A stretch of 64,000 bases of DNA, taken from the NCBI RefSeq assembly GCF_009363075.1, contig NZ_CP045293.1, positions 62,001-126,000 of the forward strand. The letters run 5' to 3'. Of this stretch, positions 16,839 to 24,725 are shown piece by piece (within the stretch, counting starts at the first letter, position 1; each line of letters starts with the position of its first letter). The stretch comes from Paenibacillus guangzhouensis. Lineage in GTDB: Bacteria; Bacillota; Bacilli; Paenibacillales; Paenibacillaceae. The position numbers were made by a program, and so were the translations under genes. The notes beneath the pieces were generated by a model. It saw only the letters and a list, made by a program, of their open reading frames with translations, was not told the origin of the DNA and ran no database searches.

Positions 16839-18415
16839 TGGCAGCGACGAAAACGAACAGCGAAGAAGTGTACCGCATCGGGATTGATGTCGGCGGGACG
16901 AATACAGACTCTGCCTTGCTCGATTCTCAGCTGAATACGATTCATACGGTCAAAGTGCATACGACGCGGGATGTCAATGAAGGAATTATCGAGTCGGTGC
17001 GCCGCTTGTTGGCAGAGAGCGGAGTAAACCCTGCGCAGATCCGTTATGCGATGCTCGGTACGACGCATTGCACGAATGCGATCGTGGAGCGCAAGCATCT
17101 TGGCAAGGTGGGCTTGATTCGACTTGGCGCGCCTGCGACGACGGCAGTTCCGCCCCTTGCGGACTGGGACGATACGTTGAAGGCCGCGATCGGTCCTCAT
17201 GCGTATGTGGCGAACGGCGGTTATGAATACGATGGCCGCACGATCGTGGAATTGGATGAGGCTGAGATTATCGGTTACTTCCATCAAATGAAGGGTGAAG
17301 TCGATGCGGTTGCGATTTGCGGTGTGTTCTCCCCTGTGAATACATCGCAAGAGAAGCGTGTCGAACAGCTTGCGAAGGAAGTGCTCGGCGCGAATATGCC
17401 AGTAACCTTGTCTCATGAGATTGGGAGTATCGGACTGTTGGAGCGGGAGAATGCTTCGCTGCTGAACGGTGCCCTGTTGAACGTCATTTCGGGTGTTGTG
17501 AAAGGCTTCGAGCAAGCACTTCAAGGCTTTGGCATTCAGGCGGGCGTATATATCTGCCAGAATGACGGGACGTTAATGCGCAGTGAATATGCACTCCGTT
17601 ATCCGATACTGACGATTGCCTGCGGACCGACGAACTCCATTCGCGGCGCGGCGCATCTATCTGGGCTAAGTCATGCGCTCGTCGTTGATATCGGCGGGAC
17701 GACGACGGATATCGGCGTCTTGGCGCAAGGGTTCCCTCGCCAATCTTCGGCTGCGGTGGAAATCGGCGGCGTACGCACGAACTTCCGGATGCCGGATATT
17801 CTGTCGATCGGGATCGGCGGCGGTACGATTGTGCGTTCGGATGAATCGAACGGTACAGTGACGGTAGGTCCGGATAGCGTAGGTTATGAGCTGCTCAAGC
17901 GCGGTACGATCTTTGGCGGCGACACGCTGACAGCGACGGATGTGGCAGTGAAGCTGGGCCGGTTCGGATGGGAAGGCGCGCTGACGGAGAGTCTCGATGA
18001 GGCCGTATGCCAGAAGGCCGATGCGATCATGACGCGTGACATCGAAGATGCGATCGACCGCATGAAGACGAGTGCAGACCCTGTCGATGTGATTCTGGTC
18101 GGCGGCGGCAGCATTCTTGTCGCGGACAAGCTCGAAGGCGTAGCGCGAATTGTAAGACCGAACCACCACGATGCGGCGAATGCGATCGGTGCCGCGCTGG
18201 GTGAAGTGAGCGGGGAGACTGAACGCATCTACTCGCTGGATGATATGACTTATGATGAAGCGATGACCGATGCGCGTAATCATGCGATCGAACAAGCGGT
18301 GCTTGCGGGTGCGGATCGTTCGACGGTACAGGTCGTGCTGACGGAGGATATTCCGATTGCCTATCTGCCGGGGAACGCCTTACTCGTGAAGGTAAAGGCC
18401 GCAGGTCGATTGTAA
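16838..18415 (+). CDS. Hydantoinase/oxoprolinase family protein (HyuA-like)
   Basis: 525 residues. The N-terminal HydA_N region starts YRIGIDVGGTNTDSALLD, an ASKHA-type phosphate-binding loop; the main Hydantoinase_A domain has a second VDIGGTTTDIGVL motif and GIGGGTIV. The family opens cyclic amides such as 5-oxoproline or N-methylhydantoin with ATP. There is no separate HyuB subunit here; the partner is the DUF917 protein. Together with the permease it suggests uptake and ring opening of a small cyclic amide, controlled by the TetR repressor. The substrate remains unknown. Confidence 0.92.
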   Translation: MAATKTNSEEVYRIGIDVGGTNTDSALLDSQLNTIHTVKVHTTRDVNEGIIESVRRLLAESGVNPAQIRYAMLGTTHCTNAIVERKHLGKVGLIRLGAPATTAVPPLADWDDTLKAAIGPHAYVANGGYEYDGRTIVELDEAEIIGYFHQMKGEVDAVAICGVFSPVNTSQEKRVEQLAKEVLGANMPVTLSHEIGSIGLLERENASLLNGALLNVISGVVKGFEQALQGFGIQAGVYICQNDGTLMRSEYALRYPILTIACGPTNSIRGAAHLSGLSHALVVDIGGTTTDIGVLAQGFPRQSSAAVEIGGVRTNFRMPDILSIGIGGGTIVRSDESNGTVTVGPDSVGYELLKRGTIFGGDTLTATDVAVKLGRFGWEGALTESLDEAVCQKADAIMTRDIEDAIDRMKTSADPVDVILVGGGSILVADKLEGVARIVRPNHHDAANAIGAALGEVSGETERIYSLDDMTYDEAMTDARNHAIEQAVLAGADRSTVQVVLTEDIPIAYLPGNALLVKVKAAGRL

Positions 18416-18434
18416 AGAACATTGAATGAAGTAG

Positions 18435-18486
18435 AAAAGGCTTCTCTCAACGTCAGTGGACGGACGATGAGAGAAGCCTTTTTTGT
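18435..18486 (+). terminator. Terminator of the permease/DUF917/HyuA operon
   Basis: AAAAGGCTTCTCTCA pairs with TGAGAGAAGCCTTTT around an 18-base loop, ending in a T6 run. A-rich sequence on the other side also makes it usable for the opposing XRE gene. Confidence 0.9.
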
Positions 18487-18508
18487 TTGTAGATGCCACG
18501 GGAGTGAT

Positions 18509-18751
18509 TTAGTCGCTGTGATCATTAGGAATCGAGTGAGACGTGGGGAGGATCTCATACAAGTCTCTCACGTCGCATCCGATGGTATCTGCGATGGATA
18601 ACGCCATTTTCAGCGGCATGATGCGCTGGTTCTCGGCGAAGTCAATTAATCGCTCCGGTCGAAGAAGAAGCTGCTGAGCGAGCTGTTCGACCGACATATT
18701 CGTTTCTTCTAGGCGTTCCAGCAGCAGACACCGTCCTAACTCCAGCTTCAT
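18509..18751 (-). CDS. Small XRE-type helix-turn-helix regulator
   Basis: 80 residues with a Cro/C1-like helix-turn-helix (ERLEETNMSVEQLAQQLLLRPERLIDFAEN) followed by a second helix pair (MALSIADTIGCDVRDLYEI) that is typical of the fourth and fifth helices of this fold. It is a single-domain DNA-binding protein. GGGAGG lies upstream of the ATG. It follows purA by 30 bases on the same strand and may be co-transcribed with it. The target is unknown. Confidence 0.82.
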   Translation of the reverse strand: MKLELGRCLLLERLEETNMSVEQLAQQLLLRPERLIDFAENQRIMPLKMALSIADTIGCDVRDLYEILPTSHSIPNDHSD

Positions 18752-18781
18752 CTTCCCTTGCCTCCCATTTGGATTATTTCG

Positions 18782-20062
18782 TTATGCGCGCTCCATCATT
18801 TGTTCGCGGTTCGGACCGACGGAAATGAAGCGAATCGGTACACCGATCAGCTGCTCGAGGTATTCGACGTATTGCTTCGCTTCGGTTGGCAATTCGTCAT
18901 ACGAACGAATATGTGAAATATCGGATTTCCAACCTGGCACCGTCTCAACGACAGGAACCGATTTCTGCAATTGCGGCGTATTCGGGAAATCCTGCGTGAT
19001 CTTATCGTTGCTCTTGTATGCCGTGCAGACAGGGATCTCATCCAGGTAGCCAAGGACATCCAGGTTTGTGAGCGCGACTTCCGTTGCGCCTTGCAGTTTG
19101 CAGCCGTAACGGGTCGCTACAGCGTCGAACCAGCCGACACGGCGTGGTCTCCCTGTTGTCGCTCCGAATTCGCCGGCGTCTCCGCCGCGTCTGCGTAATT
19201 CATTCGCTGGCTCATCGAAAATTTCAGCGACGAATGGACCTTCGCCCACGCAGCTGGAATAGGCTTTGGTGACGGCCACAATGCGTGTCATTGCATAAGG
19301 CGGCACCCCTGCGCCTACCGGAGCGAAGCCGGCTAAGGTCGAAGAGGATGTCACATAGGGGTAGATACCGTGATCCGGGTCGCGTAACGCGCCTAATTGT
19401 CCTTCGACGAGGACCTGCTCGCCACGCTTCAAGGCATCGTGCAATAGCGTTGTCGTATCGCTCACGTAAGGCTTCAGGAAGGCCGCTTGCTCACGCAGTT
19501 CTTGCATCAAGCCTTCAATTTCATAAGCTGGTTGATGGTATAAGTGCTGCAGCAGTACATTCTTCGCTTCCAGCGAACGGAGCAGCTTGGTACGTAAGAG
19601 CTCTTCATCATACAAATCGCTGACTTGTATCCCGAGCTTAATATACTTATCAGAGTAGAACGGTGCAATCCCTTGCTTCGTTGATCCGAACTTGCGATCC
19701 GCGAGACGCTCCTCCTCGAGTTCATCGAACAGAATATGATAGGGAAGAACAACCTGCGCACGATCGGATACATGCAGCTTCGGTGCAGGTACTCCACGGG
19801 AGATTAATTCGTTATATTCTTTTTGCAGGTTGGGGATGTTCAGCGCGACGCCAGGTCCGATCACGTTGCCTACGCCTGGATTGAATACACCCGAAGGCAG
19901 CAAATGAAGCGCGAACTTTCCGTAATGATTAATTATCGTATGTCCTGCATTGCTTCCCCCTTGATAACGGACGACATAGTTCGATTTCGCCGCAAGGACA
20001 TCCGTAATTTTACCTTTTCCTTCATCGCCCCAATTGGCGCCTACGATGGCTGTAACTGTCAT
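18782..20062 (-). CDS. purA: Adenylosuccinate synthase
   Basis: 426 residues, the family length. It joins IMP and aspartate using GTP in AMP synthesis. The GTP loop GANWGDEGKGK is at residues 8-17, QGGSNAGHTI provides the IMP-binding His, and the arginine-rich signature ATTGRPRRVGW is present. The sequence differs from the usual housekeeping copy in places (for example VLPYHILFDELEEERL), and the gene sits alone, divergent from a LysR regulator, not next to purine or dnaC genes, so it may be a second, regulated copy (inference). GGAGTG precedes the ATG. Confidence 0.93.
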   Translation of the reverse strand: MTVTAIVGANWGDEGKGKITDVLAAKSNYVVRYQGGSNAGHTIINHYGKFALHLLPSGVFNPGVGNVIGPGVALNIPNLQKEYNELISRGVPAPKLHVSDRAQVVLPYHILFDELEEERLADRKFGSTKQGIAPFYSDKYIKLGIQVSDLYDEELLRTKLLRSLEAKNVLLQHLYHQPAYEIEGLMQELREQAAFLKPYVSDTTTLLHDALKRGEQVLVEGQLGALRDPDHGIYPYVTSSSTLAGFAPVGAGVPPYAMTRIVAVTKAYSSCVGEGPFVAEIFDEPANELRRRGGDAGEFGATTGRPRRVGWFDAVATRYGCKLQGATEVALTNLDVLGYLDEIPVCTAYKSNDKITQDFPNTPQLQKSVPVVETVPGWKSDISHIRSYDELPTEAKQYVEYLEQLIGVPIRFISVGPNREQMMERA

Positions 20063-20130
20063 GTCTGCACTCCTTCAATGTTGGTATTTCGATCTATCTT
20101 CAGTATAATAAAGATCATCATATTAAAATA

Positions 20131-20158
20131 ATTAATATTTATAATAGTTGATATTAAT
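20131..20158. promoter_or_regulatory. Inverted repeat in the purA-lysR divergent promoter region
   Basis: ATTAATAT (20131-20138) and ATATTAAT (20151-20158) form a perfect inverted repeat with a 12-base spacer in the 126-base AT-rich gap between the divergent genes. Size and position fit a LysR-type binding site, but AT-rich DNA gives such repeats easily. Confidence 0.45.
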
Positions 20159-20188
20159 CACATTTATACTTAGGCGGTGGCATCGGAT

Positions 20189-21067
20189 ATGATCCAGAAT
20201 ATGGAGTTGTACCAGGTGTTCTATATGACGGCCAAGGCAGGCAGTCTGTCCAGAGCAGCGGTGGAGCTGTGCATCACACAACCGGCTGTGACGCATGCGA
20301 TCAAGCAGTTGGAGGCGAAGCTGGGCGTTCAGTTGTTTTTTCGCACGTCCAAAGGGGTTCGATTAACGGTCGATGGCCAAGTCCTCTTCACTTATATTGA
20401 GCAAGCCTACCACTTTATACTCAACGGTGAGCGAAAAATGGCCGAAATTCAGCAACTCGGGGAAGGGGAAGTCAAGATTGGCGCGGGTGACACGTTATGC
20501 CGTCATTACCTGCTGCCGCATCTTCAGACGTTCCACGAAGCCTACCCGCAGATCAAGATCCAAGTGACGAATCGGACCACCAGGGAAATTATCGGCTTGT
20601 TAAAAGAGGGGAAAATCGATATTGGCATCGTCAATCTGCCGATAACGGATCATCAGGTCGAGGTGCAGGAGAGCGTGGTGATTCATGATTGCTTCGTGGC
20701 GGGGGAGGCGTTTAAGCAGTTAGCCGCGTCTCCGATCTCACTCGAATATTTGCTGGAGCACCCGATCATTTTCCTCGAACAGGGGAGCAGTACGCGAGCT
20801 TATGTCGATCAGTTCGTAGCATCGCATGGGCTTGTCATGAAGCCTGAGATTGAACTGGGCAGCGTCGATTTATTGGTGGAATTCGCGCGAAGCGGGTTTG
20901 GGGTAGCTTGCGTCACACGGGAGTTCATTGCTGCGGAATTGTCGAATCAGACGTTATATGAGATTCAGCTCCGGACACCGATCCCCCCAAGGCGGGTGGG
21001 CATCATTAAGCTGCGCAGTACGCCGCTTCCTGCGGCTGCCAAGCAGATCTATGAGATGCTGCTGTGA
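20189..21067 (+). CDS. LysR-family transcriptional regulator
   Basis: 292 residues. The winged helix-turn-helix covers about residues 1-60 (LSRAAVELCITQPAVTHAIKQLEAKLGVQLFFR), followed by the linker helix and a periplasmic-binding-protein-like effector domain (about 90-290). The ATG at 20189 has AGGCGGTGG eight bases upstream; a GTG at 20177 lies inside that site. It is divergent from purA, the standard LysR layout, so purA and the XRE gene are its likely targets. Effector unknown. Confidence 0.92.
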   Translation: MIQNMELYQVFYMTAKAGSLSRAAVELCITQPAVTHAIKQLEAKLGVQLFFRTSKGVRLTVDGQVLFTYIEQAYHFILNGERKMAEIQQLGEGEVKIGAGDTLCRHYLLPHLQTFHEAYPQIKIQVTNRTTREIIGLLKEGKIDIGIVNLPITDHQVEVQESVVIHDCFVAGEAFKQLAASPISLEYLLEHPIIFLEQGSSTRAYVDQFVASHGLVMKPEIELGSVDLLVEFARSGFGVACVTREFIAAELSNQTLYEIQLRTPIPPRRVGIIKLRSTPLPAAAKQIYEMLL

Positions 21068-21075
21068 ATGGGAAC

Positions 21076-21107
21076 GGAAAGAGCCCCGGACTTGTCCGCG
21101 GCTCTTC
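21076..21107. terminator. Hairpin between convergent lysR and ku genes
   Basis: AGAGCC.CGGAC pairs with GTCCG.GGCTCT around a two-base loop, with a single mismatch. It lies between two converging genes, so it can act on both, although the T runs are short. Confidence 0.65.
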
Positions 21108-21115
21108 AATCCATG

Positions 21116-21973
21116 TTAGGAGACAGATTCTTCTGGCGACGATTTCATCGCTTTTTTGCTTACTTTCTTTTTCGTGCTCTTGACCACCTCTACAGCGGAC
21201 TCGGCCGGTTTCGCGGCATCGATGCTCGCCTGCAGTGCTGCCATTAAGTCGAGCACATTGGATTGTGCAGCTGCAGGGGCCACAGTGAACTCTTCGCCTG
21301 CTATTTTTTTCTCGATGAGATCCACGAGCTGATGGCGGTAGTCATCTTTGTACTTCTCCGGTTGAAATGGGCTCGAGAGGTGCTGAATGAGCAGTTGGGC
21401 CATTTCTAGCTCTTTTTCCTGGATGACAGGCTGCGATGGAAGGTTAGGAACCTGTGCGATCGGTCTGATCTCATCCGGATAATAGATCGTCTCCATCACG
21501 ATGCAGTCATCGATGATGCGCAGGGCTGCAAGATTCGTGCGCGAACGAATCACGACATTGCAGATGGCGATTTTGCCGGATCGCTTTAGTGCCTCTACGA
21601 GCAGGCTGTACGCGTTAGCACCCGTCTCCGCGGGAGCGAGATAATAAGACTTTTGAAAAAATAGCGGGTCCACTTCATGAAGGTCCACAAAGTCCAATAC
21701 TTTGATCGCTTTGTTCGCTTCGGGCATTAATCGGTCAAGCTCATCCTTATCGAAAGTAACGTATTTACTCGGTTCATATTCATAGCCGCGAAGGATGCTC
21801 TCCGAGGCGATTTCGGTATTGCATGTCCGACACGTTTTCACATGATTAATCGGTGATCCACAGTCTTTATGTAAGGTTTTCATTGTTATATCTTTTTCTT
21901 CTGTAGCTGAGAACATTTTTACCGGCACATTCACCAGGCCAAAGCTGATTGCGCCTTTCCAGACGGTATGCAT
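21116..21973 (-). CDS. ku: Ku protein (non-homologous end joining)
   Basis: 285 residues. The Ku core begins MHTVWKGAISFGLVNVPVKM and includes the LHKDCGSPINHVKTC region, a DNA-end-binding beta-barrel. The C-terminal 40 residues are Lys/Ser-rich (STKKKVSKKAMKS), a typical bacterial Ku tail that aids DNA binding and ligase recruitment. In spore formers Ku with LigD repairs breaks during spore outgrowth. No ligD is within the window on either side. The frame extends six codons upstream, but GGGAGGGG precedes the ATG at 21973. Confidence 0.94.
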   Translation of the reverse strand: MHTVWKGAISFGLVNVPVKMFSATEEKDITMKTLHKDCGSPINHVKTCRTCNTEIASESILRGYEYEPSKYVTFDKDELDRLMPEANKAIKVLDFVDLHEVDPLFFQKSYYLAPAETGANAYSLLVEALKRSGKIAICNVVIRSRTNLAALRIIDDCIVMETIYYPDEIRPIAQVPNLPSQPVIQEKELEMAQLLIQHLSSPFQPEKYKDDYRHQLVDLIEKKIAGEEFTVAPAAAQSNVLDLMAALQASIDAAKPAESAVEVVKSTKKKVSKKAMKSSPEESVS

Positions 21974-22125
21974 TCGTTTCCCCTCCCACACTCTTTTTAC
22001 TATTTATATCCGCATGGAGAGGGGTTGATACCAAAAAGATCGGCTTACCCCTTCAAAATATAGGGAAGTTGTTCGTTCGTATGTCTCGATGTGGTAAAAT
22101 AATGAAAACGACTGAGGTGATACAT

Positions 22126-22341
22126 ATGCTGGGAACAACGATATTCATTGCACTTATTATCGTATCGATTATAGGTGTGTCGATTTGGATTATGAAAGGG
22201 AATCGAAGATGGCATGATGCGGAGACTGTAGATTGCCCCGTCTGCGGTAATCAATTTAAGCTGATCGGTGGAAGTTTTAAATGTACACAGTGCAGAAAAA
22301 AGATCGTTAAAACTTCTGAGGGGCAAATCAAAGCGGTTTAA
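22126..22341 (+). CDS. Small membrane-anchored zinc-ribbon protein
   Basis: 71 residues: one N-terminal membrane helix (TTIFIALIIVSIIGVSIWIM) then a short zinc ribbon with two CxxC pairs (CPVC and CTQC, 12 residues apart). Function unknown; such proteins often are membrane-linked redox or protein-binding adaptors. The longer open frame (from 21949) overlaps the ku start and lacks a ribosome site; GAGGTGAT lies five bases before the ATG at 22126, so the short form is chosen. Confidence 0.72.
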   Translation: MLGTTIFIALIIVSIIGVSIWIMKGNRRWHDAETVDCPVCGNQFKLIGGSFKCTQCRKKIVKTSEGQIKAV

Positions 22342-22366
22342 AACACCTGTGTTAGGTGTTTTTTTT
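22342..22366 (+). terminator. Terminator after the zinc-ribbon gene
   Basis: AACACCT pairs with AGGTGTT across a five-base loop, followed by T8. It directly follows the stop codon. Confidence 0.85.
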
Positions 22367-22425
22367 ATGGGTCTGATAAGAAAAACGAGCTTGCATTTGC
22401 GCACATCCTAACGAGGAGGTATTAG

Positions 22426-22464
22426 ATGAAGCTGATATTCAGTTCACCCATATTACACCAATGA
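22426..22464 (+). CDS. Possible 12-codon leader peptide upstream of the yjdF riboswitch
   Basis: An ATG with a near-perfect ribosome site (GAGGAGGT, five bases upstream) opens a 12-codon frame, MKLIFSSPILHQ, ending TGA. It lies between a terminator and the yjdF leader. It could be a real small peptide, a leader peptide or the start of a decayed gene; the strong ribosome site is the only evidence. Confidence 0.3.
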   Translation: MKLIFSSPILHQ

Positions 22465-22540
22465 CCTATTTTTGAATATATATCCAATCTAAATGGAGAC
22501 TCCATAGCAATAAGCTGGAATATGTTGTAACATAAAAATA

Positions 22541-22640
22541 GAGCGTAAAAACACAGTCTGGTTGGTAGTCCAGACGAATTGAGATTTTGATCAATCTTCG
22601 ATTCCAGTAGCCTTCCCCCTCGGGATGTCCATCGTTCTAA
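22541..22640 (+). promoter_or_regulatory. Probable yjdF-type riboswitch
   Basis: The leader upstream of the YjdF gene holds two clear stems: GTCTGG (22556-22561) with CCAGAC (22570-22575), and GAATTGAGATT (22576-22586) with AATCTTCGATTC (22593-22604), followed by conserved-looking CCTTCCCCCTCGGGATG. The yjdF motif is known to lie just upstream of yjdF genes and to bind azaaromatic compounds. The assignment is from position and remembered sequence pattern, not from a covariance search. Confidence 0.65.
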
Positions 22641-22664
22641 TTATTTTATTAGAGGGGAATTCAT

Positions 22665-23075
22665 ATGAAGCTTACGGTTTTTTACGATGGTCAGTATTGG
22701 GTAGGTGTTGTAGAAGAGAGTACAGAAGGCAAACTAAGAGCAGGCAGGCTTATTTTTGGGGCTGAGCCAAAAGATCAGGAAATCATCCAATTTATTTACA
22801 CCAAGCTACTGCATTTCATGGATGGGTTATCGGAAGAAGTAGAACTCAGAAATCAATTTACAAGAAAGATGAATCCGAAGAGGTTAGCACGAATGGCTGC
22901 TCGTGAAGTCAACGCCAATGGCGTATCAACTTTCGCCCAAGCAGCAATCCAGTTAGAGTATGAAAAAAGAAAAAAAGAGAAACAAACCCTTACTCGTGAG
23001 AGACGAGAAGAAATGAAAGTATATAAAAGAGACATCAAGGTTCAAAAAGCGAAAGAAAAGCACCGTGGACGGTAA
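22665..23075 (+). CDS. yjdF: YjdF family protein (DUF2992)
   Basis: 136 residues. The N-terminal half is a compact beta domain (KLTVFYDGQYWVGVVEE) and the C-terminal half is a long, very basic helix (EKRKKEKQTLTRERREEMKVYKRDIKVQKAKEK), which is the YjdF family layout. Its biochemical role is unknown; its riboswitch senses toxic aromatic heterocycles, so a role in coping with such compounds is likely. It is a single-gene unit ending at a terminator at 23132. Confidence 0.88.
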   Translation: MKLTVFYDGQYWVGVVEESTEGKLRAGRLIFGAEPKDQEIIQFIYTKLLHFMDGLSEEVELRNQFTRKMNPKRLARMAAREVNANGVSTFAQAAIQLEYEKRKKEKQTLTRERREEMKVYKRDIKVQKAKEKHRGR

Positions 23076-23131
23076 AAGTAGAACAATTGTTGAATCCGTA
23101 TATTTTCGTGCTCAGATGCAAAAATAAGATG

Positions 23132-23158
23132 AACCGCCCATATCATGGGCGGTTTTCA
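23132..23158 (+). terminator. Terminator after yjdF
   Basis: AACCGCCC pairs with GGGCGGTT over a seven-base loop, followed by TTTTC. Confidence 0.75.
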
Positions 23159-23165
23159 ATCTATT

Positions 23166-23276
23166 AAGGATGGTTGCGCTCGTACGCTTGGCCTTAAATC
23201 GGACGGCACGGTGGTGGATGTGGGACGAAATCATGAAGGCCAACACAATGTAAGCGGCTGGCGCGATATCCAATAG
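23166..23276 (+). pseudogene. Relic of an RCC1-repeat protein
   Basis: The frame read from 23166 gives a typical RCC1-type repeat: TLGLKSDGTVV, then GRNHEGQHNVSGW and RDIQ before a TAG at 23274. Related Firmicutes proteins contain many such copies (HTVGLKSDGTVVAVG pattern). Here only about 36 codons remain, with no start codon or ribosome site, right after the yjdF terminator. It is best seen as the last fragment of a deleted gene. Confidence 0.65.
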
Positions 23277-23324
23277 GCCCGATTGCTGAATTGTATGAAC
23301 GCATTTTTAAATGTATAATATGAG

Positions 23325-23367
23325 AAAAAGCCGTAAACCCTTATATATCAAAGGTTTACGGCTTTTT
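23325..23367 (-). terminator. Terminator of the tRNA-Arg gene
   Basis: AAAAAGCCGTAAACC and GGTTTACGGCTTTTT form a perfect 15-bp stem. On the minus strand it ends in T5 and lies 36 bases past the tRNA. Confidence 0.85.
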
Positions 23368-23402
23368 ATGTATACAATCAATCTTCATTAAGTTTGAATA
23401 GA

Positions 23403-23479
<77 letters not shown>

Positions 23480-23489
23480 AACAGAACCT

Positions 23490-23518
23490 ATTGTAACAAA
23501 AGATTTGATCATGTGCAA
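23490..23518 (-). promoter_or_regulatory. Promoter of tRNA-Arg
   Basis: On the minus strand TTGCAC (23513-23518), a 17-base spacer and TACAAT (23490-23495) form a good vegetative promoter 10 bases ahead of the tRNA 5' end. Confidence 0.75.
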
Positions 23519-23587
23519 TAGAAAATTTTAATTTTATTCGGTATAATAAATTTTGATCTGAAAAAGCACGCGCTGCTTACGAGAAAG

Positions 23588-24535
23588 TTGGTGTATCTTA
23601 TTACGAAATCGCATGAGCAAGACACCTATCCGAACAATGTTATTTTATTTCCGAAGATGCTGGATGTGTATCAAATTCAGCTGACGCGCTTTCTGGAGAC
23701 GGAACAATATGGGGAAGCGGTTCGTTTGCTTCAGTTTCTGCTGGGATGTCAGGGCGTTGAACAGCATAAGACTGAATGGCAGGCACTACTAGACTGGCTG
23801 CTTGGAGCTTTTCCGGATGCAGGGGCGAATGTAGGCGTTCCTCTTCATGAAGAGGATGAGAGTGAAGAAAAGATGGCCGAGCAGTATTTTCGTAATAAGG
23901 TGGACCAAGACCCTGATTATGTGAATAAACTCCTCGATAGTATTGTGAATGGACCGTTAACGCCGCAGAAGCTGCTGGGTCTCGAACAACTCACGTATTT
24001 GGATCATCCTGAGATTGACGATGTGCTGCGTACGTGGCTCGTGAATGAACGGCTTCCAGCGCTGATGCAGTTCCACATTCTCCAGACGCTGCGTAAGCGG
24101 GGAGCGAGAGGAACGATTCAATTCCACCGGGGTCAAGATACCGTAGAACTCGAGATCGAGGATACGCCAATCGGTTATGAGGATTTTCCTTCCGCGGTGC
24201 GCAATGTTCCTGAACGTGTTAGGGAACAGACAGAGGTGCAGGACCCGGGTTTATCCTTACTTGCGTTAGATCTGTGGCAGCAATGTGTGATGGCCATGTA
24301 CGGGACGTCTGCCTATCGGAGTATTCTGGCCGATGAAGATGCAACAATTGATATATGGGCGGCAGCGCTGCATATTTGGATGAGGGAGATGTTGTCAGGC
24401 GGCCATGACATCGATGCGGAACGTGTCGAAATTAGGGAATATTATGGGATTACAGACGCGTTAAGATTCCGGATGGAGCAAGCGCATAAGCATCTCAAAA
24501 ACTTAATCGAAAGTCCGTTGTTGCGCATGGAATAG
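23588..24535 (+). CDS. YsoA-like helical-repeat protein
   Basis: About 315 residues, all-alpha with TPR-like helical pairs (EQYGEAVRLLQFLLGCQG, KTEWQALLDWLLGAF), acidic overall, no signal or membrane segment. In Bacillus the gene upstream of tig is ysoA, a TPR-type protein of unknown function; synteny supports the same here. The start is weak: TTG at 23588 or GTG at 23591, with only GAGAAAG upstream, and no ATG is available. A TATAAT at 23542 suggests a promoter with a short leader. Confidence 0.72.
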   Translation: MVYLITKSHEQDTYPNNVILFPKMLDVYQIQLTRFLETEQYGEAVRLLQFLLGCQGVEQHKTEWQALLDWLLGAFPDAGANVGVPLHEEDESEEKMAEQYFRNKVDQDPDYVNKLLDSIVNGPLTPQKLLGLEQLTYLDHPEIDDVLRTWLVNERLPALMQFHILQTLRKRGARGTIQFHRGQDTVELEIEDTPIGYEDFPSAVRNVPERVREQTEVQDPGLSLLALDLWQQCVMAMYGTSAYRSILADEDATIDIWAAALHIWMREMLSGGHDIDAERVEIREYYGITDALRFRMEQAHKHLKNLIESPLLRME

Positions 24536-24586
24536 CGTACTTTTCATAGGAAACGCACTTTAGGCGGTGTCTGTCAAGTCGCATTC

Positions 24587-24615
24587 TTGATTAAAATCGA
24601 GATGTTGTATATAAT
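24587..24615 (+). promoter_or_regulatory. Promoter of tig
   Basis: TTGATT (24587-24592), 17-base spacer, TATAAT (24610-24615): a strong sigma-A promoter with a leader of about 100 bases before trigger factor. Confidence 0.75.
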
Positions 24616-24725
24616 GTAATGGTTGTTTCGAACGTGGACGAGTCATGGGTCTTGCGCATTGAATCAACGAAAACGCTGATCATGTGCATCGAGCCATGTG
24701 AATTTTTTGGAGGGGAAGGCATAAA

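Noticed and set aside
21949-22125. N-terminal extension of the zinc-ribbon protein
   Set aside because: It overlaps the ku start region on the other strand and lacks a ribosome site, while ATG 22126 has an ideal one.
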